A stretch of DNA of 64,000 nucleotides from Kordia aestuariivivens (GCF_014397005.1 NZ_JACGWS010000003.1:372001-436000), one strand, 5' to 3'. Shown: positions 17,500 through 24,983, counted from the first letter of the stretch. The notes: a model not told the origin generated them from the letters alone. A program made the numbers and translations.

Positions 17500-19275
17500 A
17501 TGCAAGAACCGATTACTTTCTATCAGTCACAAAAAGCGAAGTTTGAAGCCGAACTCAAAGTTCAAAAGCGAAAACTAAATCAATCAAGTGTGGTACGTTT
17601 GATTGTTTTTTTAAGTATTGCTTTCGCGATTTACCTCTTTTTTGGACAATGGAATTATGTGATTATTTCGTCCGTTATAGGAATAGGAATCTTTCTATAT
17701 TTAGTATTTCGTCATGCCGATTTAGTAAGTCAAAAAAACAAGCTAGAAGCGTTAATTCAATGCAATCAAATTGAAATAGATGTCATTAATGGCGATCTTT
17801 CCAAATTGCCAACAGGCGAAGAATTCTTAAACGCAGCACATGAATATAGTTATGATATTGATCTCTTTGGGAATGCTTCCTTCTTTCAATACCTAAACAG
17901 AGCCACCACACGCGAAGGAAAAAATGAACTTGCTGATTTACTTGCGAGTAATAAAATTGAGAACATTTCCTCACGACAAGAAGCCATTAAAGAGCTAGCT
18001 CAAAAAGGAGATTGGCGACAACACTTTTCGGCAATTGCACTCTTAATAAAAGTAGAAACAAGTTCCAAAAGTATCATAAATTGGTTAGGTGAATACAAAA
18101 GTTTCATTCCGAAAGCAATTCGATATCTCCCGATGATTTTTTCTGCACTTTCCATAGCGGTTATTACGTTGGTGTACCTAGAAATCATTCCGTTTCTATA
18201 TGCAATACTATGGATTGGACTTGGCTTAGGAATCACAGGTAAATTTCTAAAAAGTATCAATCAACTATCAAACAATACTAACAAAGCAAAAGATACTTTT
18301 CAGCAATACGGCCATCTTTTAAACCGTATTGAAGCAACGACATTTACATCAAAACTATTACAAGAAAAACAGCAAAACATTCACAGCGAAGTTCAAAAAG
18401 CATCTACGTTAGTTCGAGAATTTTCAAAACGAATAGATGCGCTAGACAATCGAAATAATATCTTAGTTGGAATCTTCTTAAATGGACTTTTATTGTGGGA
18501 TATTTCAAAATCGTATCAAATAGAAATATGGATTGGAAAACACAGCAAAAAAGTTGCACAATGGTTTGAAGTCGTTACATTTTTTGATGCGTACAACAGT
18601 TTAGGAAACTTTGCGTTCAATCATCCACAATTTGTCTATCCAACAATTACGGAGCAAGGAAATCAAGTATTAGACGCCAAAAAATTAGGACATCCATTAT
18701 TGCGAACCAACAACAGAATCGACAACGATTTCAACATTGGAAACGCTGAGTTTTTCATTATTACTGGCGCAAACATGGCGGGAAAAAGTACATTTCTACG
18801 AACAGTTTCACTCAGTATCGTAATGGCGAACACAGGTTTGCCAATCTGTGCAACAACAGCGAATTATTCGCCTATAAAACTCATTACAAGCATGCGTACG
18901 ACCGATTCGTTAGCTGAAGGCGCATCGTATTTCTTTTCGGAATTGCAACGCTTAAAAATGATTGTAGACCGAATCAAAGATGATACGTATTTTATCATTC
19001 TAGATGAAATATTAAAAGGAACCAATAGTCACGACAAAGCGATGGGTTCTAAAAAAATTGTGCAAAAATTGGCGTCACAAAATGCTGCAGGAATCATTGC
19101 AACACACGATTTAAGTTTGTGCGAACTCGAAAAAGACATTTCGCAAGTCAAAAACTATTTCTTCGATGCTGAAATTATCAACGATGAATTATTTTTCGGG
19201 TATCTACTCAAAAAAGGAATCTGTTCCAACATGAATGCTTCGTTCTTACTGAAGAAGATGGAAATAGTGGAGTAG
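17500..19275 (+). CDS. Membrane-anchored MutS-family ATPase
   Basis: 591 residues. Two hydrophobic helices lie near the N-terminus (about 31-47 and 52-69) and two more at about 208-245 (YLPMIFSALSIAVITLVYLEI, FLYAILWIGLGLGITG). MutS-type core and lever helices follow. The C-terminal MutS ATPase has Walker A GANMAGKST at about 421-430 and Walker B FIILDEILKGTNS at about 497-509. It lacks the N-terminal mismatch-recognition domain of MutS1 and the Smr nuclease domain of MutS2. Such membrane MutS-like proteins are common in Bacteroidetes and are often labelled mismatch repair proteins. The role is unproven and a membrane location argues against classical repair. Confidence 0.85.
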   Translation: MQEPITFYQSQKAKFEAELKVQKRKLNQSSVVRLIVFLSIAFAIYLFFGQWNYVIISSVIGIGIFLYLVFRHADLVSQKNKLEALIQCNQIEIDVINGDLSKLPTGEEFLNAAHEYSYDIDLFGNASFFQYLNRATTREGKNELADLLASNKIENISSRQEAIKELAQKGDWRQHFSAIALLIKVETSSKSIINWLGEYKSFIPKAIRYLPMIFSALSIAVITLVYLEIIPFLYAILWIGLGLGITGKFLKSINQLSNNTNKAKDTFQQYGHLLNRIEATTFTSKLLQEKQQNIHSEVQKASTLVREFSKRIDALDNRNNILVGIFLNGLLLWDISKSYQIEIWIGKHSKKVAQWFEVVTFFDAYNSLGNFAFNHPQFVYPTITEQGNQVLDAKKLGHPLLRTNNRIDNDFNIGNAEFFIITGANMAGKSTFLRTVSLSIVMANTGLPICATTANYSPIKLITSMRTTDSLAEGASYFFSELQRLKMIVDRIKDDTYFIILDEILKGTNSHDKAMGSKKIVQKLASQNAAGIIATHDLSLCELEKDISQVKNYFFDAEIINDELFFGYLLKKGICSNMNASFLLKKMEIVE

Positions 19276-19479
19276 ACTTATTAGACTAACTTAGATTTCT
19301 AGATTCAAGAGTTAAGACTGTTTTGGATAAACTACGTCATTGCGAACGATAGTGAAGCAATCTGTTTCTCGATGAGCAGATTGCCACGAACTTCTACAAG
19401 TTCTCGCAAAGTCGCATCAAAAATAATTCGTGCATTCGTGGCAAAAACTGAAACGTTGAGGTTTTTCAATTTCAAAGCT
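19276..19479. repeat. Hairpin-rich intergenic module upstream of repeat B1
   Basis: GCAATCTG and CAGATTGC form a stem at about 19359-19385. GAACTT-CTAC-AAGTTC is a palindromic hairpin at 19388-19403, matched by GAACTT-TCAC-AAGTTC at 21733-21748. No gene is supported; an open frame across 19372-19569 is a by-product of the repeats. Confidence 0.6.
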
Positions 19480-19597
19480 GTTCTCGATACAAAATTCTTC
19501 CAGAATTTCACTCGAATTGACGTATGGTTTTACGAATTCCATTTCGTCAGTTCGAGTGTTTTATTGTAATGAAATGAAAATAAAATGTATCGAGAAC
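19480..19597 (+). repeat. Dispersed inverted-repeat element B, copy B1
   Basis: A 118-bp element bounded by GTTCTCGATAC (19480-19490) and its exact reverse complement GTATCGAGAAC (19587-19597). Inside, CACTCGAATTGACG and CGTCAGTTCGAGTG form a second inverted pair. A small hairpin AAATTCT-TCC-AGAATTT lies at 19492-19508. It is non-coding and lies between two plus-strand genes. Confidence 0.85.
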
Positions 19598-19691
19598 AAC
19601 TTCAAAATCTAATAACTTCAAGTTTTTTTTCATCAAAACTGTAATAAAAACAAATCGTTTGTACTAAAAGGGAAATACAAAATCAAAAACG

Positions 19692-20573
19692 ATGAAAACT
19701 ACACTATCTATTCTTTTAGTCCTTTTTGCTTTCGCGAATGTTCTCGGGCAAGAAATCAAAAAAACACCAGCTTTTGAAGTCACTGTTCACGGAAAAGGCG
19801 ACACGATGTTCTTAATTCCAGGCTTGTCATGTTCCGGAAATGTTTGGAACGAAACGGTTGCGAAATACAAAGACAATTATCAAATTCATGTCATTACGTT
19901 GGCAGGTTTTGGTGGCGTGAAACCAATTGCTTCAGAGAACATTCTACAAGAAGTGAAAACAGCACTAATAACATACATCCAACAACATAAAACTAAAAAC
20001 AGCATTTTAATTGGTCACAGCATTGGCGGATTTACAAGTTTACTAATCGGAATTGACGATCAAAAACTCGTATCAAAAATCATCATTGTAGACAGTTTGC
20101 CGTTTTTGGCGGGCGCGTCCAATCCTTCGATGACTGAAGAAATCGTGAAATCAACCTACGGAATGTTGAAAGAAATGTACATGCCAATGGATAGTATCAC
20201 CTTGCGGAATACGCTCAAACAATCGCTTGGCGGAATGATGCGCAACAAAGCACAACTTGATTTCGTCTTAAACGACGCAGCAAAATCCGATCGAAGAACA
20301 CTTGGATTTACCATGTTTGAAATGATGAGTACAGACATTCGCAATACAATTCAAAATATAAAAACACCAACTTTAGTGTTGACCAATTGGAACGAACCTA
20401 TTCCACAATTTCCTAACTTTACACGCGCCGAAAAGATGAAGATGTGCCAAGAACAATATAAAAATTGCACTTCGTGTACGGTAAAAATTGTTGACAAAGC
20501 GGAACATTTCATCATGCTCGATAATCCAACAGAATTTTACAAAGAAGTTTCAACCTTTATCAAAACGAACTAA
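19692..20573 (+). CDS. Exported alpha/beta hydrolase
   Basis: 293 residues with a signal peptide (MKTTLSILLVLFAFANVLGQ). The alpha/beta hydrolase fold shows the oxyanion/HG-like segment LIPGLSCSGNVW and the nucleophile elbow LIGHSIGGFTS (Ser). A likely acidic residue lies in the LTNWNEPIP region, and the catalytic His is in KAEHFIMLDNP near the C-terminus. This is an esterase or lipase-type enzyme of the periplasm or envelope; the substrate is unknown. It ends 6 bases before an ECF sigma gene, so it is probably transcribed with the sigma factor and could be part of the same envelope response. Confidence 0.8.
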   Translation: MKTTLSILLVLFAFANVLGQEIKKTPAFEVTVHGKGDTMFLIPGLSCSGNVWNETVAKYKDNYQIHVITLAGFGGVKPIASENILQEVKTALITYIQQHKTKNSILIGHSIGGFTSLLIGIDDQKLVSKIIIVDSLPFLAGASNPSMTEEIVKSTYGMLKEMYMPMDSITLRNTLKQSLGGMMRNKAQLDFVLNDAAKSDRRTLGFTMFEMMSTDIRNTIQNIKTPTLVLTNWNEPIPQFPNFTRAEKMKMCQEQYKNCTSCTVKIVDKAEHFIMLDNPTEFYKEVSTFIKTN

Positions 20574-20579
20574 TATAAG

Positions 20580-21071
20580 ATGCGAGAAGATTATTTTCAA
20601 GAAATCATCACACATCACAAAGACAAAATCTATCGGATTTGCTTTGCATATCTCTATGAAAAAGAGTTGGTGGACGATTTGTATCAAGAAGTATTGATCA
20701 ACGTTTGGAATGGATTGAAAAATTTCAAAGGGAATTCAAAATTGACAACTTGGTTGTACAGAGTTACTTTAAACACCACAATTACCTTCAATCGAACTAC
20801 AAAAAAGCATTTGTCACTTTTTAATGATGAATTGCCCGATACGTTTGAGTCAGCCATTGACACCGAACGACAATCACAAGAAAACCGTGTAAACAAACTC
20901 ATGCAATGTGTCAATAAGCTCAAAAAAGACGAACGATTGATCATCAGTTTGGTTTTAGAAGAATTGAGCTATCAAGAAATTGCAGACATCATCGGAATTG
21001 AAGCCAATAATGTAGGTGTTCGAATTAACAGAATTAAAAAACGACTTTTAAAAATATATAATAATGAATGA
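20580..21071 (+). CDS. ECF-type RNA polymerase sigma factor
   Basis: 163 residues. The sigma region 2 segment is ICFAYLYEKELVDDLYQEVLINVWNGLKNF, with the usual aromatic/acidic pattern, and WLYRVTLNTTI follows. Region 4 with its helix-turn-helix is ELSYQEIADIIGIEANNVGVRINRIKKRL. The size and two-domain layout are those of an extracytoplasmic-function sigma factor. The next gene overlaps by 8 bases and encodes a membrane protein that could be its regulator. The upstream hydrolase gene is 6 bases away. Confidence 0.9.
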   Translation: MREDYFQEIITHHKDKIYRICFAYLYEKELVDDLYQEVLINVWNGLKNFKGNSKLTTWLYRVTLNTTITFNRTTKKHLSLFNDELPDTFESAIDTERQSQENRVNKLMQCVNKLKKDERLIISLVLEELSYQEIADIIGIEANNVGVRINRIKKRLLKIYNNE

Positions 21072-21672
21072 TTTTAACGACTTACAAAACGATTGGAAGT
21101 CAGTTTCATCCAATGAATTACAACGGAAAGCACAAAGCGATTCGTTGTTTGGGAAACTTAAAAAACTCCAACTAAAAATTGTCTTTGGAAACCTATTGAT
21201 GAGCATTTCATTTGCAATTGTATTTGCCGTATTTATTTGGTTGTGGAACGAAAATCCACTCAAAGGACGTTCGGATAATTTCTACTTAGGACTCACGTTT
21301 ATGTTCATCTTATTGAGTGTAACGCTAGCCATGATGTGGTATCGAGTATTGTTTTGGCGTACGCCGAATGACATTTCGGAAAACATGAAAGCATTCGCAA
21401 CAAAAATGCTGAAGAAACTCCACTATTTCAAATGGATTACTAACTTTTTTATGCCAGTCTATTTAGTATTATTGGCTGTTGGAATGACGATTTATTTTCA
21501 AGATGTATTGCGTGAAGCAAGTTTACAATTCAAACTGATTGCGTATGGAATGACGTATGCTTGGTTATTAATTGTTGGGTTTATCATCGTTCGAAAAAAA
21601 CAACGAAAAAATAACAAAGACGTAGATCCAATTATTGAAAATTTGGAAGAAGTTTTAGCGAATTTCAAGTAG
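21064..21672 (+). CDS. Membrane protein coupled to the ECF sigma factor, candidate anti-sigma factor
   Basis: 202 residues, overlapping the sigma gene by 8 bases (translational coupling). A soluble N-terminal segment of about 40 residues (MNDFNDLQNDWKSVSSNELQ) precedes four predicted membrane helices (about 45-63, 77-95, 128-148 and 160-178) and a basic cytoplasmic tail. The FNDLQNDWK start with a short cytosolic helix resembles small flavobacterial sigma-linked membrane proteins. It lacks the ZAS Cys/His motif of classical zinc anti-sigma proteins. Anti-sigma function is inferred from position only. Confidence 0.65.
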   Translation: MNDFNDLQNDWKSVSSNELQRKAQSDSLFGKLKKLQLKIVFGNLLMSISFAIVFAVFIWLWNENPLKGRSDNFYLGLTFMFILLSVTLAMMWYRVLFWRTPNDISENMKAFATKMLKKLHYFKWITNFFMPVYLVLLAVGMTIYFQDVLREASLQFKLIAYGMTYAWLLIVGFIIVRKKQRKNNKDVDPIIENLEEVLANFK

Positions 21673-21732
21673 CATATAGATTTGTCATTCCTACGAAGGC
21701 AGGAATCTACTTGTCGAGTAGCAGGTTGCCGC

Positions 21733-21855
21733 GAACTTTCACAAGTTCTCGATACTATTTTCTATCGAAAATCACTCGACCTGACGAAATGGAATAACAC
21801 ACGTCAGTTCGGAGTGTTTTATCGGAATAAAATGAAGATAAAATGTATCGAGAAC
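21733..21855 (+). repeat. Dispersed inverted-repeat element B, copy B2, with a palindrome at its left edge
   Basis: The core runs from GTTCTCGATAC (21745-21755) to GTATCGAGAAC (21845-21855), 111 bp, with inner arms CACTCGACCTGACG and CGTCAGTTCGGAGTG. Its small hairpin is ATTTTC-TATC-GAAAAT (21757-21772), a different word from B1. The palindrome GAACTTTCACAAGTTC (21733-21748) overlaps the left end. Confidence 0.85.
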
Positions 21856-21871
21856 AATAAAATTATATCAT

Positions 21872-21907
21872 AAAAAATCCGCTAACAACTTTTGCTAGCG
21901 GACTTTT
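21872..21907 (-). terminator. Terminator for the peptide gene at 21928
   Basis: TCCGCTA (21878-21884) and TAGCGGA (21896-21902) form the stem. On the minus strand it is followed by a T run, 20 bases after the peptide stop codon. T-rich flanks on both sides could also stop transcription from the left. Confidence 0.75.
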
Positions 21908-21927
21908 TGTAGGATTACATCTTAAGC

Positions 21928-22083
21928 TTATTGACAAGCGCCATTACACGATATAATACATGATTGATCGCGGGTTTTATCTGGGCAATTGTCTGTTGGA
22001 CAACCACCTTTTATAGCGTTAATTTTAAATGTGGAAATACACTTTTTGTTTAATGTGAGTGTTCTTACTTCTTGCTTTTTCAT
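21928..22083 (-). CDS. RiPP precursor-like peptide, double-Gly leader (locus 1, gene 1)
   Basis: 51 residues. The leader MKKQEVRTLTLNKKCISTFK ends at a double-Gly site, AIKGG (G26-G27). The core has five Cys (C28, C33, C42, C46, C50) with Ser/Thr between, including SCIISC. The layout matches the Bacteroidetes class I lanthipeptide-type and GG-Bacteroidales precursors, in which modification enzymes act on the core and a C39-type protease cuts after GG. C15 within the leader is unusual. The family name is inferred, and no modification enzyme lies in the window. The start ATG is at 22081-22083. The upstream region from 22084 to 22152 is nearly repeated before the next gene. Confidence 0.75.
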   Translation of the reverse strand: MKKQEVRTLTLNKKCISTFKINAIKGGCPTDNCPDKTRDQSCIISCNGACQ

Positions 22084-22137
22084 GATATAAGTTTTTGGTT
22101 ATCAAGGTAATATTAGTGAAATACATTCAGAAGTCGC

Positions 22138-22152
22138 TACGGTATCACCGTA
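22138..22152 (-). promoter_or_regulatory. Conserved hairpin upstream of a precursor gene
   Basis: TACGGT-ATC-ACCGTA lies 55 bases before the start at 22083. The identical hairpin lies 55 bases before the start at 22405. The bases between hairpin and start are also largely shared, so this looks like a common promoter or leader element. Confidence 0.6.
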
Positions 22153-22225
22153 ATAAATAGGTTATCAACAATTGAAAAAGAAATAGTTATCAGGATATGA
22201 ATAATAACCAACGCTAAAATAGATT

Positions 22226-22405
22226 TTAAAAACAAACGATGATTGTTTGACAATGCAAATTATTCGAAGTGCAATAGTGTGCTTCGTTTGTTTCGCAAGG
22301 CGATCCGAAAGATCGATACCAAATACCTCCTTGAATGTTTTTTAAATCAAGGTTAGAGACAGAATTCTTGTTTAGTTTTAAAGATTTTAAATTTACTTTT
22401 TTCAT
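22226..22405 (-). CDS. RiPP precursor-like peptide, double-Gly leader (locus 1, gene 2)
   Basis: 59 residues. The leader MKKVNLKSLKLNKNSVSNLD is followed by LKNIQGG, cleavage being expected after G27. The core begins IWYRSFGSPC and has Cys at 37, 45, 52 and 58 with Ser and Thr residues between, suitable for ring formation. Its core is unlike that of its neighbour at 21928, while the leaders and 5' regions agree. It is expressed on the minus strand, away from the aminotransferase gene at 22555. No modification enzyme is nearby. Lanthipeptide-type or other RiPP identity is inferred from the leader. Confidence 0.75.
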   Translation of the reverse strand: MKKVNLKSLKLNKNSVSNLDLKNIQGGIWYRSFGSPCETNEAHYCTSNNLHCQTIIVCF

Positions 22406-22459
22406 GATATAAGATTTTGGTTATCAATATAATATTAGTGAAATATGCGCAGACGCAGA

Positions 22460-22474
22460 TACGGTATCACCGTA
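22460..22474 (-). promoter_or_regulatory. Conserved hairpin upstream of a precursor gene, second copy
   Basis: TACGGT-ATC-ACCGTA, identical to 22138-22152 and at the identical 55-base distance from its gene start (22405). Confidence 0.6.
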
Positions 22475-22554
22475 ATAAGTTGATTATTACTTTATAGCTT
22501 CCGTAGATTTTCGTTGAAAAAAGGTATTTTTAACAATCAGTAACTAAGAATCAA

Positions 22555-23700
22555 ATGATACAACAAACTTCCAAACTGCCCAATGTAGGCACGACAATTT
22601 TTACCGTGATGAGTCAATTAGCAGCGAAGGAAAACGCGCTCAATTTGGCACAAGGATTTCCAAACTTTCCTTCGGATCCAAAACTCATTGAAATGGTGCA
22701 GCAAGCATTGCGCGAAAACTACAATCAATATGCGCCCATGCCAGGCGCGCTTATTTTACGGGAAGCAATTGCTGAAAAAATGGAATTGTTATATCAACGA
22801 ACCTACAATCCGGAAACGGAAATTACAGTAACCGCAGGTGCTACTCAAGCTATTTTTACGATCATAAGTGCGTTTGTGCGCCCAAATGATGAAGTGATCA
22901 TATTTACGCCCGCGTATGATTGTTATGCGCCTGCAGTAGAAGTACATGGCGGAAAAGTAGTGCCAATTCAACTCAAAGGAACTTCATTTTCCGTAGATTG
23001 GAATGAAGTCCGAAGCAAAATTACAACAAAAACCAAATTGATGATTATCAATACGCCGCACAATCCAAGTGGAACGGTTTTGTCAAGAGCTGACATGTTG
23101 GAGTTGTCCTCAATTCTGGAAAATACAAACATCATTTTACTCAGTGATGAAGTTTACGAACACATCATTTTTGATGACGCACAACATCAAAGTGTAGCGT
23201 TGTATCCAAAACTAGCCGAACGTGCGTTTATCACGGCTTCGTTTGGGAAAACATTTCACAATACAGGTTGGAAAATGGGCTATTGTGTAGCGCCAAAAGC
23301 ATTGATGGACGAATTTAAAAAAGTACATCAATTCAATGTATTTTCAGTAAACCATCCGATGCAAATTGGAATTGGAAGGTATTTGAAAAACCCTGAGAAT
23401 TATCTGGAACTTCCGGCATTTTTTCAGCGAAAGCGAGATTATTTTCTTAATGCAATTAAAGATTCACGTTTTACGTGGAAACCATCACAAGGAACCTATT
23501 TTCAGGTATTATCTTATAAAAATATTACTGACGAATTAGATACAGAATTTGCCAAGCGACTCACACGCGAGCACAAAATTGCGTCCATTCCGCTTTCTGT
23601 GTTCAACACATATAAAGAAGATCATAAATTGTTGCGTTTCTGCTTTGCTAAAACGGAAGAAACCTTAGCGCAAGCTGCAGAAATTTTGAATAAAATTTAG
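22555..23700 (+). CDS. Methionine aminotransferase (PLP-dependent, class I/II)
   Basis: 381 residues. The N-terminus SKLPNVGTTIFTVMSQLAAK and LNLAQGFPNFPSDPKL are typical of the YbdL/methionine aminotransferase branch. PLP contacts include TVTAGATQAIFTII and NTPHNPSGTVLS. The Schiff-base lysine is K232 in SFGKTFHNTGWKMGY. It transaminates methionine or its keto acid 2-oxo-4-methylthiobutanoate, often with glutamine as amino donor. An omega-amidase that removes the resulting ketoglutaramate is encoded at 30376, and together they would complete a glutaminase II-like methionine salvage step. It is a single gene, followed by repeat A3. Confidence 0.85.
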   Translation: MIQQTSKLPNVGTTIFTVMSQLAAKENALNLAQGFPNFPSDPKLIEMVQQALRENYNQYAPMPGALILREAIAEKMELLYQRTYNPETEITVTAGATQAIFTIISAFVRPNDEVIIFTPAYDCYAPAVEVHGGKVVPIQLKGTSFSVDWNEVRSKITTKTKLMIINTPHNPSGTVLSRADMLELSSILENTNIILLSDEVYEHIIFDDAQHQSVALYPKLAERAFITASFGKTFHNTGWKMGYCVAPKALMDEFKKVHQFNVFSVNHPMQIGIGRYLKNPENYLELPAFFQRKRDYFLNAIKDSRFTWKPSQGTYFQVLSYKNITDELDTEFAKRLTREHKIASIPLSVFNTYKEDHKLLRFCFAKTEETLAQAAEILNKI

Positions 23701-23765
23701 ATTATTTTCGTTCTCGTATAGAGATCATTTCAATTAAAAAAAACAAAGTTAAATTATACATAACG

Positions 23766-23940
23766 GATTCTTTTTCCGCAGTGTAGCAGACATTTTCCGT
23801 TAATAATTTTTGAAGCCTTGGAGAAAATTTAGGAAAATGATTGCGGTTTTAGCTTTCCGAGAGAGAAAGCTAAAAACACCTCTGGAAAAAGCGCACTTTC
23901 TTTTGTTTCTTTTCTTTGTGCGAGCAAAGTAAAAGAAAAT
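23766..23940 (+). repeat. Dispersed hairpin repeat A, copy A3
   Basis: Same ends as A1 (CTTTTTCCGCAGTGTAGCA to AGCAAAGTAAAAGAAAA). The central stem is TTTTAGCTTTC (23847-23857) with GAAAGCTAAAA (23865-23875). It lies after the aminotransferase gene and in its direction. The remaining part of 23701-24090 is AT-rich and ends in the terminator of the peptide array. Confidence 0.82.
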
Positions 23941-24041
23941 ACAATATAAATAATTAACTATTTAGTCTAAATATTTCAACAGTAAGTTTTAGTGTAATTA
24001 TGCTAAATATACTTTTAAAGAATCAGGGTATATTTAAAAAC

Positions 24042-24073
24042 AAAAAAAGCCCTTGCAAAACAAGAGCTTTTAA
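24042..24073 (-). terminator. Terminator of the five-gene peptide array
   Basis: On the minus strand, AAAAGCTCTTG and CAAGGGCTTTT form a stem followed by TTTTT, 18 bases after the last peptide stop (24091). Confidence 0.8.
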
Positions 24074-24090
24074 CCTAAATAATCCTTTCA

Positions 24091-24240
24091 TTAGTGTGCC
24101 CAACACGATGTTTGATACAGCGAACGTTGGTTGCAATTTGTTTGGCTTCCGCCACCTTGCACTTTAGAAACTTTTCCATTGTCTAATGTAGCAACAGAAG
24201 CTTTTACTAATTTTAATGATTTTAACTTTTGAGTTTTCAT
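24091..24240 (-). CDS. RiPP precursor-like peptide (array gene 5)
   Basis: 49 residues. The leader is MKTQKLKSLKLVKASVATLD, with double-Gly at VQGGG (G29-G31). The core SQTNCNQRSLYQTSCWAH has Cys at 36 and 46 and keeps the TSC ending seen in the other array members. It is the last gene of the array, 35 bases after gene 4, and is followed by a terminator. The leader is almost identical to those of genes 2-4, while the core is the most divergent. Lanthipeptide-type or related RiPP identity is inferred from the leader; no enzyme is in the window. Confidence 0.75.
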   Translation of the reverse strand: MKTQKLKSLKLVKASVATLDNGKVSKVQGGGSQTNCNQRSLYQTSCWAH

Positions 24241-24275
24241 GAGTATATTTTTTAAAAATTATGAATTAGTAAATT

Positions 24276-24437
24276 TTAGTGAGCGTGACAAGAAGTAGCG
24301 CATACTGAATACACAATACTTCCACAATCTGTCCAAGGATTAGTTCCGCCACCAACAATTTTTTGTCCTGTTTGTGTATCTAAATTTGCAACTGAAGCTT
24401 TTACTAATTTTAACGATTTTATTTTTTGAGTTTTCAT
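24276..24437 (-). CDS. RiPP precursor-like peptide (array gene 4)
   Basis: 53 residues. The leader is MKTQKIKSLKLVKASVANLD, with the cleavage region KIVGGG (G29-G31). The core TNPWTDCGSIVYSVCATSC... has Cys at 38, 46 and 50 and ends HAH. The ATSC motif corresponds to ITSC of genes 1-3. It is separated from gene 3 by exactly 41 bases. The ATG is at 24435-24437. Confidence 0.75.
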   Translation of the reverse strand: MKTQKIKSLKLVKASVANLDTQTGQKIVGGGTNPWTDCGSIVYSVCATSCHAH

Positions 24438-24478
24438 GGTTTAAAAATTTATAGTTAATTAATAAGATTCTAATTTGA

Positions 24479-24616
24479 TTAATGTACTACACAAGAAGTG
24501 ATACAGATAGTTGTAAATGATCTTCCGCCACCTTTAATTTCATGTTTTTGTTTAGAATCTAAACTTGCGATTGATTCTTTTACTAATTTTAACGATTTTA
24601 TTTTTTGAGTTTTCAT
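24479..24616 (-). CDS. RiPP precursor-like peptide (array gene 3)
   Basis: 45 residues. The leader is MKTQKIKSLKLVKESIASLD, with cleavage region EIKGGG. The core RSFTTICITSCVVH has Cys at 38 and 42 and Thr/Ser at several positions. The core differs from gene 2 at one residue only (T35 versus R35), so the two are a recent duplication. Spacers of 41 bases lie on both sides. With two Cys four residues apart and Thr upstream, one or two small rings would be possible if dehydrated. The chemistry is inferred. Confidence 0.77.
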   Translation of the reverse strand: MKTQKIKSLKLVKESIASLDSKQKHEIKGGGRSFTTICITSCVVH

Positions 24617-24657
24617 GGTTTTAAAATTTTATAGTTAATAATAAGGTTATAGATCGA

Positions 24658-24795
24658 TTAATGTACTACACATGAAGTGATACAGATAGTTCTGAATGAA
24701 CGTCCACCACCATTAATAGTATGTAGTTTTTTAGGATTCAAATCAGCGATTGAAGCTTTTACTAATTTTAATGATTTTATTTTTTGAGTTTTCAT
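24658..24795 (-). CDS. RiPP precursor-like peptide (array gene 2)
   Basis: 45 residues. The leader is MKTQKIKSLKLVKASIADLN, with cleavage region TINGGG. The core RSFRTICITSCVVH has Cys at 38 and 42 and is nearly identical to gene 3. The second half of the leader has diverged (PKKLHTIN versus SKQKHEIK) while the core stayed the same, which argues for selection on the core. It is flanked by 41-base spacers. Confidence 0.77.
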   Translation of the reverse strand: MKTQKIKSLKLVKASIADLNPKKLHTINGGGRSFRTICITSCVVH

Positions 24796-24836
24796 AATTG
24801 AAATAAATTTGGGTTGATAAATACTTGTTTAAAAGA

Positions 24837-24983
24837 TTAACGTGTACGACAAGAAGTAATACATCTAGAGTTGGACATTGGATCATTATTTGTTCCACCA
24901 ACAATTTCATTTTGATTTTTCTCGTTTAAAATAGCTACTGAGTTTTTAACTAGTTTCAACTTTTGAATGCTTTTAATTTTCAT
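24837..24983 (-). CDS. RiPP precursor-like peptide (array gene 1, first of the array)
   Basis: 48 residues. The leader is MKIKSIQKLKLVKNSVAILN, with double-Gly at EIVGG (G29-G30). The core TNNDPMSNSRCITSCRTR has Cys at 41 and 45 in the same CITSC motif as genes 2 and 3, with a basic tail. It is the most 5' gene of the array. The 203 bases between it and the terminator of gene f (25178) should hold the array promoter. Confidence 0.75.
   Translation of the reverse strand: MKIKSIQKLKLVKNSVAILNEKNQNEIVGGTNNDPMSNSRCITSCRTR

Noticed and set aside
19372-19569. 65-codon plus-strand frame
   Set aside because: It runs through palindromic intergenic modules and half of element B, so it is a by-product of the repeat sequence.
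21706-21735. GTCATTCC...GGAATC hairpin considered as a known dRS3-like or Correia element
   Set aside because: Only a short resemblance to the widespread GTCATTCCCGCGAAGGC repeat; no inverted ends or second copy in the window.
21682-21873. 63-codon plus-strand frame starting MSFLRRQES
   Set aside because: It covers element B2 and a GTCATTCCTACGAAGGC-type intergenic repeat. No conserved product.
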